Source: Centropristis striata
Taxonomy: Eukaryota > Chordata > Actinopteri > Perciformes > Serranidae
Length of the DNA stretch: 64,000 bases
Direction of reading: 5' to 3'
Assembly (NCBI RefSeq): GCF_030273125.1
Contig: NC_081533.1
Coordinates: 22,546,442 to 22,610,441, forward strand
This document shows, in pieces, positions 1 to 12,500 of this stretch; position 1 is the stretch's first letter; each line of letters starts with the position of its first letter. Below the pieces are notes generated by a model. That model searched no databases and was not told the DNA's origin. It was given only the letters and a program-made list of their open reading frames with translations. The position numbers and the translations under genes are program-made.

Positions 1-1900
1 TCTAATTAAATGACGTGTCACATTAATATGGCTGGTTTCACATGCAGCATATGGACTAGATAAGAGCTTTCAAAATCCAATTCTTACTCAGTTGCTAATG
101 TTCTTTCTAATTTATTCTAATTGCCCTTATCCAGGCAGTGTCCGCTGAAAAATATGTTTAACTAGTAGGACCAGCTCTAATCCACAGGCGTGAAAGAAGT
201 GGCTGTATTTCCCTCAGTGCTGCACATTCTGGTCATTACGCCTGAGTGATTTCGCCAGTCACTGGTCATGTGTATGGACCTGCTAAATGGGATTCAAAAA
301 TGAATTAGATTAGGTGGCTTTTCCCGGCTTATTCTTCTCCTTTCTCCTCCCCCCTCTTTCCTACTGTATCTTTCATTATATTCATTCCTCATTTTCCGGT
401 CTCCCCTCACCCTTCTCAATTCCGTTCTTGTCATATATAAGTGCAGTGGGCTTTTTATTATACTTCTCATAAACTCCTAATAATTGGACTAGATTGCCAG
501 TGCGCCCAGATTTCTAATACGTGATCCCAAATTATTCTGCTTGCACGTTTTGTGTTCATTTAGGAGTTTGTTGAGGTTATGAAACAGTCATTTTAATACT
601 GGTGCATTTATATGACCTCCATAAGCAAACGAGATAGTTATTCTTAATTCCTGTCACCAGAGTTAATTTCCCGCAACCTGAAAGGCCTGTTTACATTTTC
701 CTAGACCCAGTTTGGCAGCCAGTATGTTAGCCAGCTAAAAGGAAGCTGGAGGAGATTTCTCTTAATTTGGACCTTATATTTTGTGTTCATTGTTGATACA
801 GGGGCAGGATCAGCAAAGACAAAAGGGAAAAAACCTACCCATGAACAAAAACAGGCGAAAAGGGAAAGAGCAGGCAACCTTGGTCATTCATTCAACAGAT
901 GGAGAGAATTGTGAGATTTGAAAGGATCCAAACTGATCCTGAATGAAAACATGGTTTTGCATCAATATATGTATTTATGTGAGTGGTTTGGTTGGTTTCT
1001 CCAGAACGAATCACCTTCTCCATAAAGGCCGTTCAAAAAAGAAAACACAACGTCAGTATTTTAACCTTTTTGTCCCCATTGGGAGTTTATCCCAGTGGGA
1101 TTTTCTGCACATCTGGACTGATTGTAATGTCTTTGGGAATGCTTTTAAAGCACAGCATGGCTTACGCCTCGCTTTCACTGACTCTTTAAACTCTTTATAT
1201 ACCACTTTACTCCCCGGAGTCCTCAGCAGCTGCTTCTATGCTTGTTCAAAATGCTACACAAAGGAGAAATTGTGGTTGAGGCATGGCTATCAAGACCACT
1301 AAACCAGTAGACTGATGGTTCCCCTGCAGGGCCAAAACCATAAATGGAGAAGTACCGGCATTCAGAAGAAGCTGCTTTCCGTTGCATCACATATCTGGAG
1401 CAACAACCAGGAAACTTGAGGGATGATTTCACTCAGTTTTAATAAATCAAGTCTAAAAACTTTTCGATTTACTTTTAAATGATATGAGGCGATTTATTTA
1501 TAATACTACTCCCTGCACTGCAACTTTCTTTTGTTTATTTGATTTTACCTTTTTTGTTTATCTTTTAAAATCGTATTAACATATGTTTACTTTTTTTTAA
1601 ACTAGTTTTGAAATCAATAATTTCTCTCCTTTTGAAAATGGCAACCTTTATTGACCTGGTAAACACGGTCTGAAAGGATATGTAAAATACACTTTAGCAA
1701 CACTTCCTTAGAAAATAATCAGTAGGTTTGAAAATACACTCTGTCGAGCATGCTGTTCAGTGCTACTTGTGTTCTTTTGTATCTTTTTCTTCCATCTCTG
1801 CACGCCACAACTGTCTTTTTCTCCAATAAAATAGAAGGCCTGCAGGAAGTGAAATTTCACAGCCCAACAGGGAGAAATAATCAAAAAGGACAAAATGTTA
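1..1900. other. intronic, no gene or recognised repeat
   Basis: AT-rich, complex-looking sequence. The open frame 943-1302 (119 codons) has no recognisable domain and no splice or codon evidence. I see no known repeat here. Confidence 0.5.
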
Positions 1901-1904
1901 ACAC

Positions 1905-2330
1905 AGACCTCCTTTTCTTCTCCCCTTTTACTCTTACTACCTTAAGCGGTTTACACAAACCTCTCTGCTCCCCAGGTCACCCTTCTCTCCTTCCACTTCC
2001 TCTTCACTCGACCTGTCAGCAACCCCTCCTCCCCTCTGTGCTGCTTACTTTTCCCCCTCACCACCCCGCAGTGTGTTTGCTTTTTTTTCTGGCTGTTTAA
2101 AGTCCGTTTTCTGAGTTCCACTTTGTCCCTCGTTCACCTCTCCAACCGCTTGCTGCACTGCCTCTTGACGCGGCACAAACTCGCTTCCTTCACCTCATCT
2201 CTCCCCGCTCTTGTTTTATTTTTTTTATGTTTATCCCTCACTCTCCTTCTCTTTTCTGTTTGTTTTCTCTCCTGCGGGTGTTGCATGGCAAACACTCCGT
2301 ACCCAAGGGCGATTTGAGAAGAGCCTCTTT
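1905..2330. repeat. pyrimidine-rich tract (+ strand)
   Basis: Roughly 400 bp in which the + strand is mostly C and T, without a fixed repeat unit. In the PC pre-mRNA (minus sense) it is purine-rich. Short open frames here are low-complexity artefacts. Confidence 0.6.
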
Positions 2331-2599
2331 TTAATGCAAGCCAACTGTCACACAGAAATGTGCACACACACCTCTAGCTATGTGACCAAACCTTTGTAGC
2401 GGGCCGTACATAGGCAGAAAAATTCACTTGCAATTGCCTACTTACGGAGTGAAACTAACGCACACACTGCCTGATATGTTGATTGGTCTAAAAAAACTTG
2501 GTTTAAATTCTTACTGCCGATCAGTCTGAAGCACTTGTGTTACAGACCCCCACACACTCTGACACACACTCTTAGATGAACACTTCACACACCCCACAT

Positions 2600-2880
2600 T
2601 GTTTTGAGTAAACAGACCCTTCTGGTGGTCTCTTTCTCTCCCCATCACTCCTCTCAATCTCTCCATCTTTTGATGTCCTCTTCTCTTTTCCACCTCTCGC
2701 TGTTCTCCCCATGCCTCCCTCTCTCTCTATCTCTCTCTCACTCTCTCTCTCTCTCTCACGCTCGCTCGCTCTGTGCGTCATCGCCCCCTCACTCTCTCTC
2801 TCACTCTCTCTCTCCATGTCTGTCTGTCCATTCCTTTCTTCTCTGCCTTCACTCTTCAGAGGGCTCTTCATTTCACTGGA
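2600..2880. repeat. CT-rich tract with imperfect (CT)n microsatellite
   Basis: Imperfect CT dinucleotide runs, densest at about 2717-2760 and 2787-2812, within a pyrimidine-rich stretch. Followed by AC-rich sequence (about 2930-3150) and then a purine-rich strand. Confidence 0.75.
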
Positions 2881-2929
2881 ACGATGGATGAGAGGCTGGG
2901 GCCATCTGCAAGAGCTGATAAAACCACCC

Positions 2930-3155
2930 TCACACACACGCACGCTCTCTCTCCCTCACACACACACACACACGCAGATACTGACATACATACAGAAGCA
3001 GAAACAAGGAGGCAAACGCATACAGAGATGCAGATGCATCACTAAACCTGTAATCGTACTCACGGTTCAAGAACACACACCGGCGCAGACACACACTGGG
3101 CAAAAATAAAGTGTAAACACAGCATTAGAGACAAAAAGACGCACACACACATCCA
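2930..3155. repeat. AC-rich low-complexity segment
   Basis: Scattered short AC runs (longest around 2958-2973) in degenerate sequence, probably a decayed microsatellite. Confidence 0.55.
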
Positions 3156-3214
3156 CTACAGCCAGACTGTGGTTTATGTAGGACACATTCACTGAAACCT
3201 CTTAGACATATTCT

Positions 3215-3540
3215 GCAAGTCAAGAGGGAAGGAAATAAAAGAAAAAGAGGGAGAGATGAAAGGAGATGCAAAAAAAAAAAAGTGTAAAATTAACTAGATG
3301 AGAGCTGGAATAAAGATGAGCAGGGAAGGAGTTGAGGAAACGTGGGGGTCAGTAGGGAGAGTAAAAAAAAAATATGCAAGAGATGGAAGGCGGAGAAGAG
3401 GAGTGGGTGATAAAGATGTAGAGAGGAGGAGAGGCGGGATGAGAACGAGGCATGGACACAAAGAGCCTGGAGGACAGATTATGCAAAGAGAGAGATTAGA
3501 AGGAAAGATGAGGTGAGGGAAAGTTAAGGGGCTGGTCAGC
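3215..3540. repeat. purine-rich strand segment
   Basis: The + strand is dominated by A and G with very few pyrimidines. Open frames on both strands here are compositional artefacts. Confidence 0.6.
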
Positions 3541-5990
3541 ACGTTGGGAGATGACGTAGAGCCGTGGTGAAAACACAGAATTATTTGTAAACAAAGAAAA
3601 ACTTCCCAAGCAGAGCCGCTTATAGCTGAGTATAGTCCTGAGAGAATAATGGCTTCCACGCTGGCAGATAGCACACAGAGATGGACTAACTGCTCTGGTG
3701 TCTGAGGGACCAAACACTCAACACAGCTCGTTAGCAGCAGTACACACTGTACCTAAACATCCATCCATCCATTAAGGATATATTCTCTGCAATGCAACTA
3801 ACTAAGAAATATTGGGAATGTCATGTGTTTTGGAGAATCAAGGGTCAATGGAATATTTTTTTCAGTGGCCTAACTAAGATGATTGATTCTTCGACAGTTT
3901 TTGAATACCATGTGTATAGAACGATAGGATCTTCACGTTAGATAAAGAAAGTAAAGAAGCTATAATAATAATAATACATTTTAAAAATCTACGATCAGAT
4001 TTTCAATCCAAGGCTGCACAGCAAAACATTTTTTCTGCTTTTTCTCCATGAGCACTGTGTTTAGGTTAATCAATTTTTTTTAAAAAGGAGAAAAACAATT
4101 ATCCTATTATGTGTGCCTGGAACTTCTTTTTTCTTTTTGCTGTGGCATTGGAAGAGGAATTGAGTATTGTAGTTTTTATACTTGAAAATTCTGTCATTGT
4201 GACAAACCTCAGGGTCCCAACATGGATGAGGATTCCTGGTTAAACTAGTCCAACATGCTCAGTTAATTCACGGTAAATCTCCCTTCCAGTCATCAAAAAG
4301 ACCACCGACTGGTGTGCAAGCCAGTGCACCCACAGACACCATCTCTGCATGATAATATGGCTGCGCGTTTCAACGCTTTGAGAAACAAAGGCTTCGCTGT
4401 GGCTCCGGTCATACTAATGCTGGAGGACACCAGGGACTTTTACAATGGTTACTGCTGAAATAATCCAGGAGGCCTTCTTCACTCGTTTTGTTTTGCCATT
4501 AACATGCAGAGAGTCACTTGTCTGCCAGTCCAACTGAGTGGCCGCGCTCTCAGAGGAAACGGGAGGCTGCTGTCACTAATACCAATTAAAAGTTGTGACT
4601 TTGCCTAAGAAAATGAGGTCAGATTCATCTTGTGATTAGGCGCTTCTCTCTGCTGCCTTGGCAACTGAGGGTCACAGATTCTAAAATTGACCTCAAGAGA
4701 GACGACTTTAAACGAGCGAACTTGGTTGGTTTGCTGGTACAAAGTGCTGCTGTGCCAGATTTGACAGGCTGTGCTTTACTATACTGGGATTTTATACAAC
4801 TACTATCCTAGAGCATCTACTACAGTATCTGTAGTATTTAATTTGGCCTCGAATCATTCCTAACTGTGAACCTGGTTTACCAGCCTTATCACTCTTCAGT
4901 GACTCTTATTTAAATCTGAAATAAACCAGAAATGTATCCTCTAGAATCTAGATGATGCTGGGAGGTATTTAACATACCAATCATAAAGAAACACATCAGT
5001 AATTAAGTCTTAAAGAAAAAGTATCTCTATATCTAAATCTCTATATACATGTATACATATTCCAATTAGTTTTAATGAAGGATGCTTTACTCAACCCAGT
5101 CTCCAGAATGAAATGTTGCCATTGCACGTTTCTACACAGCACAGATGGATTGGATCTTGACGTTTCTGAACTGCTGCAACACGTCTACGCATCATGTGTC
5201 AGGACAACTTGGCCTTGCTTTTAGACAGACTGGGTTGCAGCTTTTATCATGTGGTTAACGTTGTTTATGTGCACTTAAAATTCAAGGCTAGAAATAGGTT
5301 GTAGTGTGTGAAGTTAATGAATGTAAAGTATTTTAAATCTCGAAGTTCAGCGACCCCAACCTCCTTACGTTGCTTGTTATACAAGGAGCACTTGCTCTGA
5401 GCATCTATTGATGGAGATGGTTTTACACTGCAGAAAGTTAAAACCTTGTGCGTCTCATATAGACTTAAAAAGTGCTGAAAACACGGTATTAATGTATCTG
5501 TGGTTTGCAGACGCATTGAATGCAAACAAATTTCTGGCAACTATGCTATTTTATCTAAACATTATATATAAATCATCAATGGAGTTACATGAACTGCAGC
5601 CTTTGTAACCACGGCAGTCAGGGAGGATTTCAAACTGTCCTCAAAAACAGCTTTGATGCTGAGAGATGTGCAATGGAACAAAACATTTTAAAGGAATAAT
5701 AAAAAATGCTTTCGGAGAAAAACATTCTCAGAAAATGAGATCATTTTAAAAACACACTGGTGTGAATGCTCAAATGGATTAACCAGGGGGACTTACTCCC
5801 TCCCTCCAGCCAGCTGCCTCATATCACTGTACACTGAATAAAACACACACACAACTGAGAATTGTTCCTAAATTAAGCACAGATATTGTGCGCACAGTGC
5901 GCAAAAAAAACGCTGAATCGCAAAGAGGTGAGGCTTCACTAATGTGCAAGGGACCTGATTAAACCTGACACACAGTGCAGACATGGGAAC
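3541..5990. other. intronic, no gene or recognised repeat
   Basis: Complex-sequence intron. The part at about 4270-4700 is more GC-balanced than its surroundings and may be conserved non-coding DNA, but nothing in the sequence alone proves that. No tRNA-like or transposon-like structure seen. Confidence 0.45.
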
Positions 5991-6023
5991 TCACTAATTT
6001 AAGCATACAGCGCTCTAATGTGA

Positions 6024-6051
6024 ACACACACACACGTCTCACACACACACG

Positions 6052-6098
<47 letters not shown>
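6024..6098. repeat. (AC)n microsatellite, interrupted
   Basis: Three AC blocks separated by gtctc interruptions. The last, 6059-6098, is 20 uninterrupted CA units. Confidence 0.95.
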
Positions 6099-6101
<3 letters not shown>

Positions 6102-6119
6102 TGGTAAACAACCTTTGAG

Positions 6120-6235
6120 AGACTCGAGAAAAGAAAATAATTAGAGAAAAAAAGAGAGCGAGTCTGAGAGAGAGACACCTTGGTAAACACAAGCACGCCC
6201 TGAAGATATGGGGACAGTGCAGACAGATACAGAGG

Positions 6236-6298
<63 letters not shown>

Positions 6299-7110
6299 GG
6301 AGAGAAAGGAGAAGGAAAAAAATGGAGGAAATGGTATCCAGTACGAACAGGAGAGAGAGAATGACAAATAGAGCAGTGTTAGCGGGAAAAGAAAGAGGGA
6401 GGGATATTGTGAGAAAAGGAAACAGGGGACCAGGTGTATATAGAAAGGGAAGAAGAGAAGGGAGGAATCCGATTTAAAAATAAACGAGTTAGGGAGGGGC
6501 GAGCGCGATGGAAGAATCGGGGACTAAGAAGCGACAAATAAGGAGAAGATTTCCATAGAGAGCCACAGAAGAGGGAGAATGAGAGAGGGGACTGATGTGA
6601 AGAAGAAAAAGGGAGACAATCGAAGACGTACAAATAAATGGAAAGGGGAGGGAGACTGAGGAAGAAAATGACAGGACAAGAGTGTAAAAAATTAGATGAA
6701 AGAGGAAAGAACGCAGAAAGTGAAGGGAGACCTGCGAAAACAAATCAGCAACATGAGAGAGCCGAGGAGAGAAAGAGCAGAGAGAACAAGAAAGGTGGAA
6801 AGGGAAAAAATAGAAAGGAGACAACAATGTGAAAACAGGGTGAAAGAAGACATGGTAAGAAATATGAAGCCGCAAAAACAAATCAACTAACAGAGCAGAG
6901 GGAGAGACGGAACGAGACAAAGGTACACGAGGGACAGATGAGAAATGACGGAGAGAGAAAGAGTGAATAATAACTAGAAAGAAAACTAACGCAGAGGAAA
7001 ATATAAAATGGAAGAGATGAGATGGGAGGCAGATAGCAGCAGAAGAGGCAGAAAGTGAAAACAGAGGAGGAATGATAAATGAGAAGAGTTAGGAGGAAGG
7101 GAGGAGAGAG
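6120..7110. repeat. kilobase purine-rich strand with (AG)28
   Basis: Nearly 1 kb in which the + strand is overwhelmingly A/G, containing a perfect (AG)28 array at 6239-6294. It is capable of triplex (H-DNA) formation in principle. The several open frames here are low-complexity (Arg/Glu/Lys on +, Ser/Phe/Leu on -) and not genes. Confidence 0.85.
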
Positions 7111-7169
7111 CGGATCGGATGGAAAAACAGCATAAACGACAGGAATATGAGACTGGGTGGAGGCTTGTC

Positions 7170-7290
7170 AACAGCAGGATTATAGACACACAAACACACC
7201 TGTATGCATGCAGACACACACCAACGTGTGTACTTGTTTATAAAGTCGGGCACATACATAAACATAGACACAGAAAACACAGGCGGAAAT
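7170..7290. repeat. AC-rich low-complexity segment
   Basis: Short AC runs interspersed with other bases at the far side of the purine block. Confidence 0.45.
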
Positions 7291-9580
7291 TGATAGTGAC
7301 AGCAGGAAGTGAGGAGGGCAGATGGAAATGGCTCCAGGGAAAAGGGTGAGAGGGATAATAGGGGGAAAAGACATCAGGGGCGGATGGAGATGTAGTATAG
7401 ACAAGAACAGGTCAGCCATTACTGTACACAGAGTTACACTGAGACATAAAATATGGGGAGAGATGCAGTTTGTGTTCCTCGTGAGATGTATACAAAAACA
7501 ACACGTCTCTGTTTCCTTTACGGCTGAGAACAGAGCATGATGTGTCCCTTAGTGAATTTATTGCCACACAGAAAGAGATAGTACACAAAGGTAAAGAGCT
7601 GTCATTGCTTACTGTAGCAATGCGATAAGAAATGGATTACTCACAAGAAGAGTAACCCCCAAAAAGACTGAGGTCAACAGACTCTGCACAGGAAAGGTGA
7701 ACTGAAGTGGAGGAAATCATTTTTCTTTAATGTATATTTAGGATGCATTAGGTTGTAAGCGCCGTGCTTTCTTTCTCGAGACCGGGCTTAAATTTGTGTC
7801 TGCCTGTGAAAAATGGAAGTGGACATATGGAAATGGAAAGGAAGGCTACTGCAGAAATGACCTTCAGGCTGTTACTTATAAGCAGAAGAAATGACTGGAT
7901 GAATACATTCCTAGTTTCCAGGTAAATACTTTACATAATGTCTTCATGCACAATAAAGAGAAAATCACAAGACGGACGCAAAAAGCAATGTGTGCCATTA
8001 AACGCTTTCGTGTAATGAACAATAGCCTTCCTGTTTGTATTCAGACTTTTTTTTAAATTATGGGAAGGAAATTATAATTTAGTAGGGTTGTTTGTTTTTT
8101 TAAGTGAGAACGAATATAAAAAACAGACGTGTCAAACTGTGGAATGGACTTAATGATGGGTTGAAATTGTGTAGCTCTTGGGTTTAGAAGAACTTTAAAA
8201 TGTAAAATAATCATTGATTATAATGTAAATTGATTTGCATGTTGACAATCAAGGATTATGAATTAGACTATAACGTAGATGTTTATTTTGTTATTTTTCT
8301 TTCTAGTAATGATAATCTGTTTTTCCTTGGATTGTATAGGACAGGCAGAAATAAGCCATGTGCTTTAGCCTATTACTTTTTTCGTATTTAATTTATAGAG
8401 TAAATTGTGTGAAATTGGATTTTCAAGATGAACATTATATAGCTGAAAATAAGGATAATTCATTCACTCATTCAAACAGTGAATTAAGTAACATGAGATA
8501 CAATCCTAGACTGTATAAAAGACTTAGATGACATGATTACAGTTACCAGATATTGTGACCAGATATTGACAGGAAGGTGAAGCTAGAGAGGAGGAGACCT
8601 GGTTAACAGCTAAAGCTAGGCACCATGGGATCATAATTGACAAAATGAACATCATGCTGTATTAAAGAAGACTTGAAACTAGCCATTGAGACCATAAGCT
8701 CATTAGGAAAATGTTAATTGAGGAAATAAATCAAGTGACAAGTAGGATTTTCCCATAGACTTCTATACAACTTGCCTCCTTTAATATTGGGTGCAACAGC
8801 CTGCACATATGGAGTATCCTGCTGCTATTTTGCCGTTTTTACATTCATGCTTTGTTTTCCAACTCGTCTTCCTCTTAATGATGTCTAAGTGTTGGAGTTT
8901 CTGCTCGAGAATAATGTCACAAAACTCATTTGCTTTATTTGGTTTCTATTATATTCCTCCGCAAGATGCATCCTTTCATATTCCTGTGCAACAGACCAAT
9001 TTTCTCTCCAGGAATTATTTAACTTCTCTCAATTATTCCAAAAATTGAAACAGGTAATCATTGCTACTCTCATAATTGGGAGGAGATCTATATCAGTGTA
9101 AGTGAATGAAGACTGAGTAGCAGAAATTATCCCAAAAATCTATTGCATTGATTGTCTGTAGTTTTAGGGCTTCCTTTACGACACATGGAACCAGGAGCAG
9201 TTAATCTGAAAATTGAGAGTGTGACAGGGCATTTCAGAGAGTGCACTCATGCATGTTTCCCCAATTTTCAATAAGCTTTTGTCTTTGAATGACAATAGAT
9301 TTTAGTGTTCAGCTCATTGGACTCTACGGGATGAGCTGCAAGAACGGGATGAAAAACTCGCCTCTCTGTATGGACCCATAAGTGCAGAGCTATTTGAGAT
9401 TTTGGCCCCTGATTACATTGCCTTTTTCAAACAATAAACATTCCTCAGCACTTTCAGTGGTCGAACATCTGTGATTAAAATGTTTCTGACTCCATATTAT
9501 TAGGAATGATTTCTGTGCAGGTTGTATATTATTAGTAATGATTTTGCCGAGGCTATTTTGATAAATGAAATTACAAATGA
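7291..9580. other. intronic, no gene or recognised repeat
   Basis: AT-rich complex sequence. Nothing recognised on either strand. The segment 9300-9580 has short AT-rich motifs of a kind common in conserved non-coding DNA. Confidence 0.45.
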
Positions 9581-9936
9581 TGACACACAGAGAGGGGAGA
9601 GGGGATGGAGAGGCATCAGAGAGGCAGAAAAGGCAAAAGAAAAGTGAGACAGTAATTGGACAATACCACCAAATGCATGAGCAGAGAAGTGAGTGGAGGG
9701 TGTACTAATGGAGGAAAGGGAGAAATAGAAATGTCACTCCATAAAATACTGGGCTAATTTGGGCCCATAATTACCATGGGGATGAGTGGCAGAGACGGAG
9801 CGGGGAACATTGTATCGCACTCAAAAATAGATGAGATTTGACCAGAGATTATGTGAAAAAGACACCAGGGTTGTGAGGCGCATAGTTACAAAAAGGGCCT
9901 TTCTCTGCCACACACCGGCACAGTGTACTCTCTGGA

Positions 9937-10289
<353 letters not shown>

Positions 10290-10299
10290 TCTCCATGAG

Positions 10300-11384
10300 T
10301 AAGTCAGCTCACGGTGGAGGCTCTCTCCATGTATGACCCCTCAAGGTCAAAGGTAGTTTCTTGGTAATTCACACCCTGTAGGGCTGTGTGTGTCTGTACC
10401 TGCCTTGCTGCTGCTGTGGCCTCCTGCATGTGTGAGTTTGAGCACTGGTCAGGGCTTCTGGTGTTACCAGAGTTAACAAGGCTACATGTGAACAGCGTGT
10501 CGTGTCCCTCATGCTCTCTAGATTTGTCAGTCCTTAAGTTTCCCAGGATGTCGTGTGCATACCAGTAGTTTGGTTCAGATCAAGGAAAAAGGAGATACAT
10601 TAGACTTGTTCTCAAGTGTGAAGCAAATTTTAACCAAACATTTAAAATGTCACAACTCATGGAAACTCCTTGACTGGACAGTTATGGTGGCACTGAATCA
10701 TTTTCACTCTGAGGAAAGAAAATGCAAATACACTGGGCGCACATAATTGAGAGGTTGTGGTTTTCTATTCTTATTAGAACGAAGAAATTTACACGAACAA
10801 ACCAACGCGGAATATTCCACAAATGACAAATCACGACGCTGTCCATTCTGGCTGACCGTTGCGGCTGCATGATGTTCATGTTGTGCATATAAAAGTGTTT
10901 TCAATTATGTGGAGATGCAAGACAAACCCACTTCCTCTAATTAGGACTCAACCTATTTTAAAACTCTAAATTGTTATTAAGGGGAAGGGGCACACACGCA
11001 CACAATCACAGCAAAAGGAACAGCAAGCTCGGATACCCGTACACACACGGCAGCATTTTAAAACTTATTATTAATACAGTGAGTGACGAATGCAAATGTG
11101 CTCCAATAAAAGAAACAAACACAAGAAGGCTGTGTGCTGGGGTGAGGTGGGAGAAATAGAGAGACGGATGCAAGTAACGCTTCTTGACACAATGAGGAGC
11201 AGAGACAACTGATTTATGGGATGAATTATGGGATGTCAGTAAAATCCTCTTCTGATATTCAAATTTAGACTGATAAGGAATAAAAGAAGAAGATGGAGTG
11301 AGGTCTTGTAGCGCCCTCCAGGCTACAAATACTGCCAGAGTAAGGGTTTCCATTTCTCTGGAGCTACATGGGTTGCGCTGGATT
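10300..11384. other. intronic, no gene or recognised repeat
   Basis: Complex sequence beyond the AC array. No feature recognised. Confidence 0.45.
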
Positions 11385-11401
11385 AAAAAAAAAAAAAAAA
11401 A
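11385..11401. repeat. poly(A) run, 17 bp
   Basis: Homopolymer A run. On the minus strand it produces a poly-Phe stretch inside a spurious 234-codon open frame. Confidence 0.9.
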
Positions 11402-11409
11402 GTCCACTG

Positions 11410-11770
11410 AATAGCACATGACAGCAGGAAGGAAGGACAGAGAGAAAGTGGGGAAAGAGAGACGAAACGTGAAGTGGAGAAGAGCAAAAGGAAGAAGTGA
11501 AATGAGGTGCTGAGTAACAGGAGGAGGTGGAAAATAGGAACACGGGGAGGAGAGAGGAACAGCAGGATTTGGCCTTATTATTACTAGCTGTCTTCTCATT
11601 GAGGCAGAGAAGGTGGGACGGGGAAAAGAAAAAAAAATAAGGGAAAGAGATATGGTGGGAATGTTAAAAGAGGCTGAGTAGATGGGAGGAATATTAAACA
11701 ATGAGAGCAATGGATGAATCAGTGGAGGGTGGGAGGAAGGGAGGGAGAAAAAGATGAGAAATTAGTTAAG
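11410..11770. repeat. purine-rich strand segment
   Basis: The + strand is mostly A/G without a fixed unit. The long minus-strand open frame covering it (11006-11710) is compositional. Confidence 0.65.
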
Positions 11771-12309
11771 AAGGGAATCATTGGTAAGGGAGAGAAGATG
11801 GAGTTTGATAGGATGGGTAGGAAGAACAGAGAAGGACAGAGGATGGATTAAATGGACGGCCGTGATGGAGGGATTCACTTGGGATAAATGGCAGTATCTG
11901 ATTGATGGAGAGATCCGCAGAAAGATGGAGTTACAGGAGTGAGATCGCCGTTCTGTTTTTGACGCTATCAGATATAGAAGGAGAGAAATATCACACACAC
12001 TCCCTCTTCATTCACTCTTTACTTGGGTACAGTATGTTTTTTTTCCTTGCAGTGCACAACAAAGCCAAATGTCCCTCTTTACTTTACTGGAGTAACATGA
12101 TTGCGGGCTTCAGTAAATTCACTTCATCATCCACTTATCACACTATGGGAGTAAAGGCTTTCTGCACTCGTGCTTCTCGGAATAAACTTCACATCTCAGC
12201 CAAGCTAAACTGATCGCAGAGCTTATGTGCCAAAAGGTTTGCGGATGCATTGAATGTGATGAGTGCCTGCTGAAGAAAAATAGATTAAAATACAAAATGT
12301 CAAGGTGCT

Positions 12310-12500
12310 GCTTTAATACTCTCCACCTCTCCTTCCCTCCCTGCTTGCCTGATCTCAAAGCACGCAGTCCATCCCTCCCTGTCATTCTGTCGAGAGGGCT
12401 GCCGCCGTGACATCCATCACTCCTCATTCTCATTTTCCCCCTCCATCCCCCATCCTATGCTTCGCATCTTCACTCTTATTATTTTTCCTCTTCCTTTCCC
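12310..12500. repeat. pyrimidine-rich segment
   Basis: The + strand is mostly C/T (opposite polarity to 11410-11770). No unit. Confidence 0.5.

Noticed and set aside
943..1302. 119-codon plus-strand open frame
   Set aside because: No recognisable domain, intron-like composition, no flanking splice sites consistent with a gene.
2572..3109. Overlapping open frames with Arg-Glu or Ser-Leu repeats
   Set aside because: They are translations of CT and AC simple repeats.
11006..11710. 234-codon minus-strand open frame
   Set aside because: Created by a purine-rich + strand and an A17 run (poly-Phe); low complexity, no domain, no gene signals.
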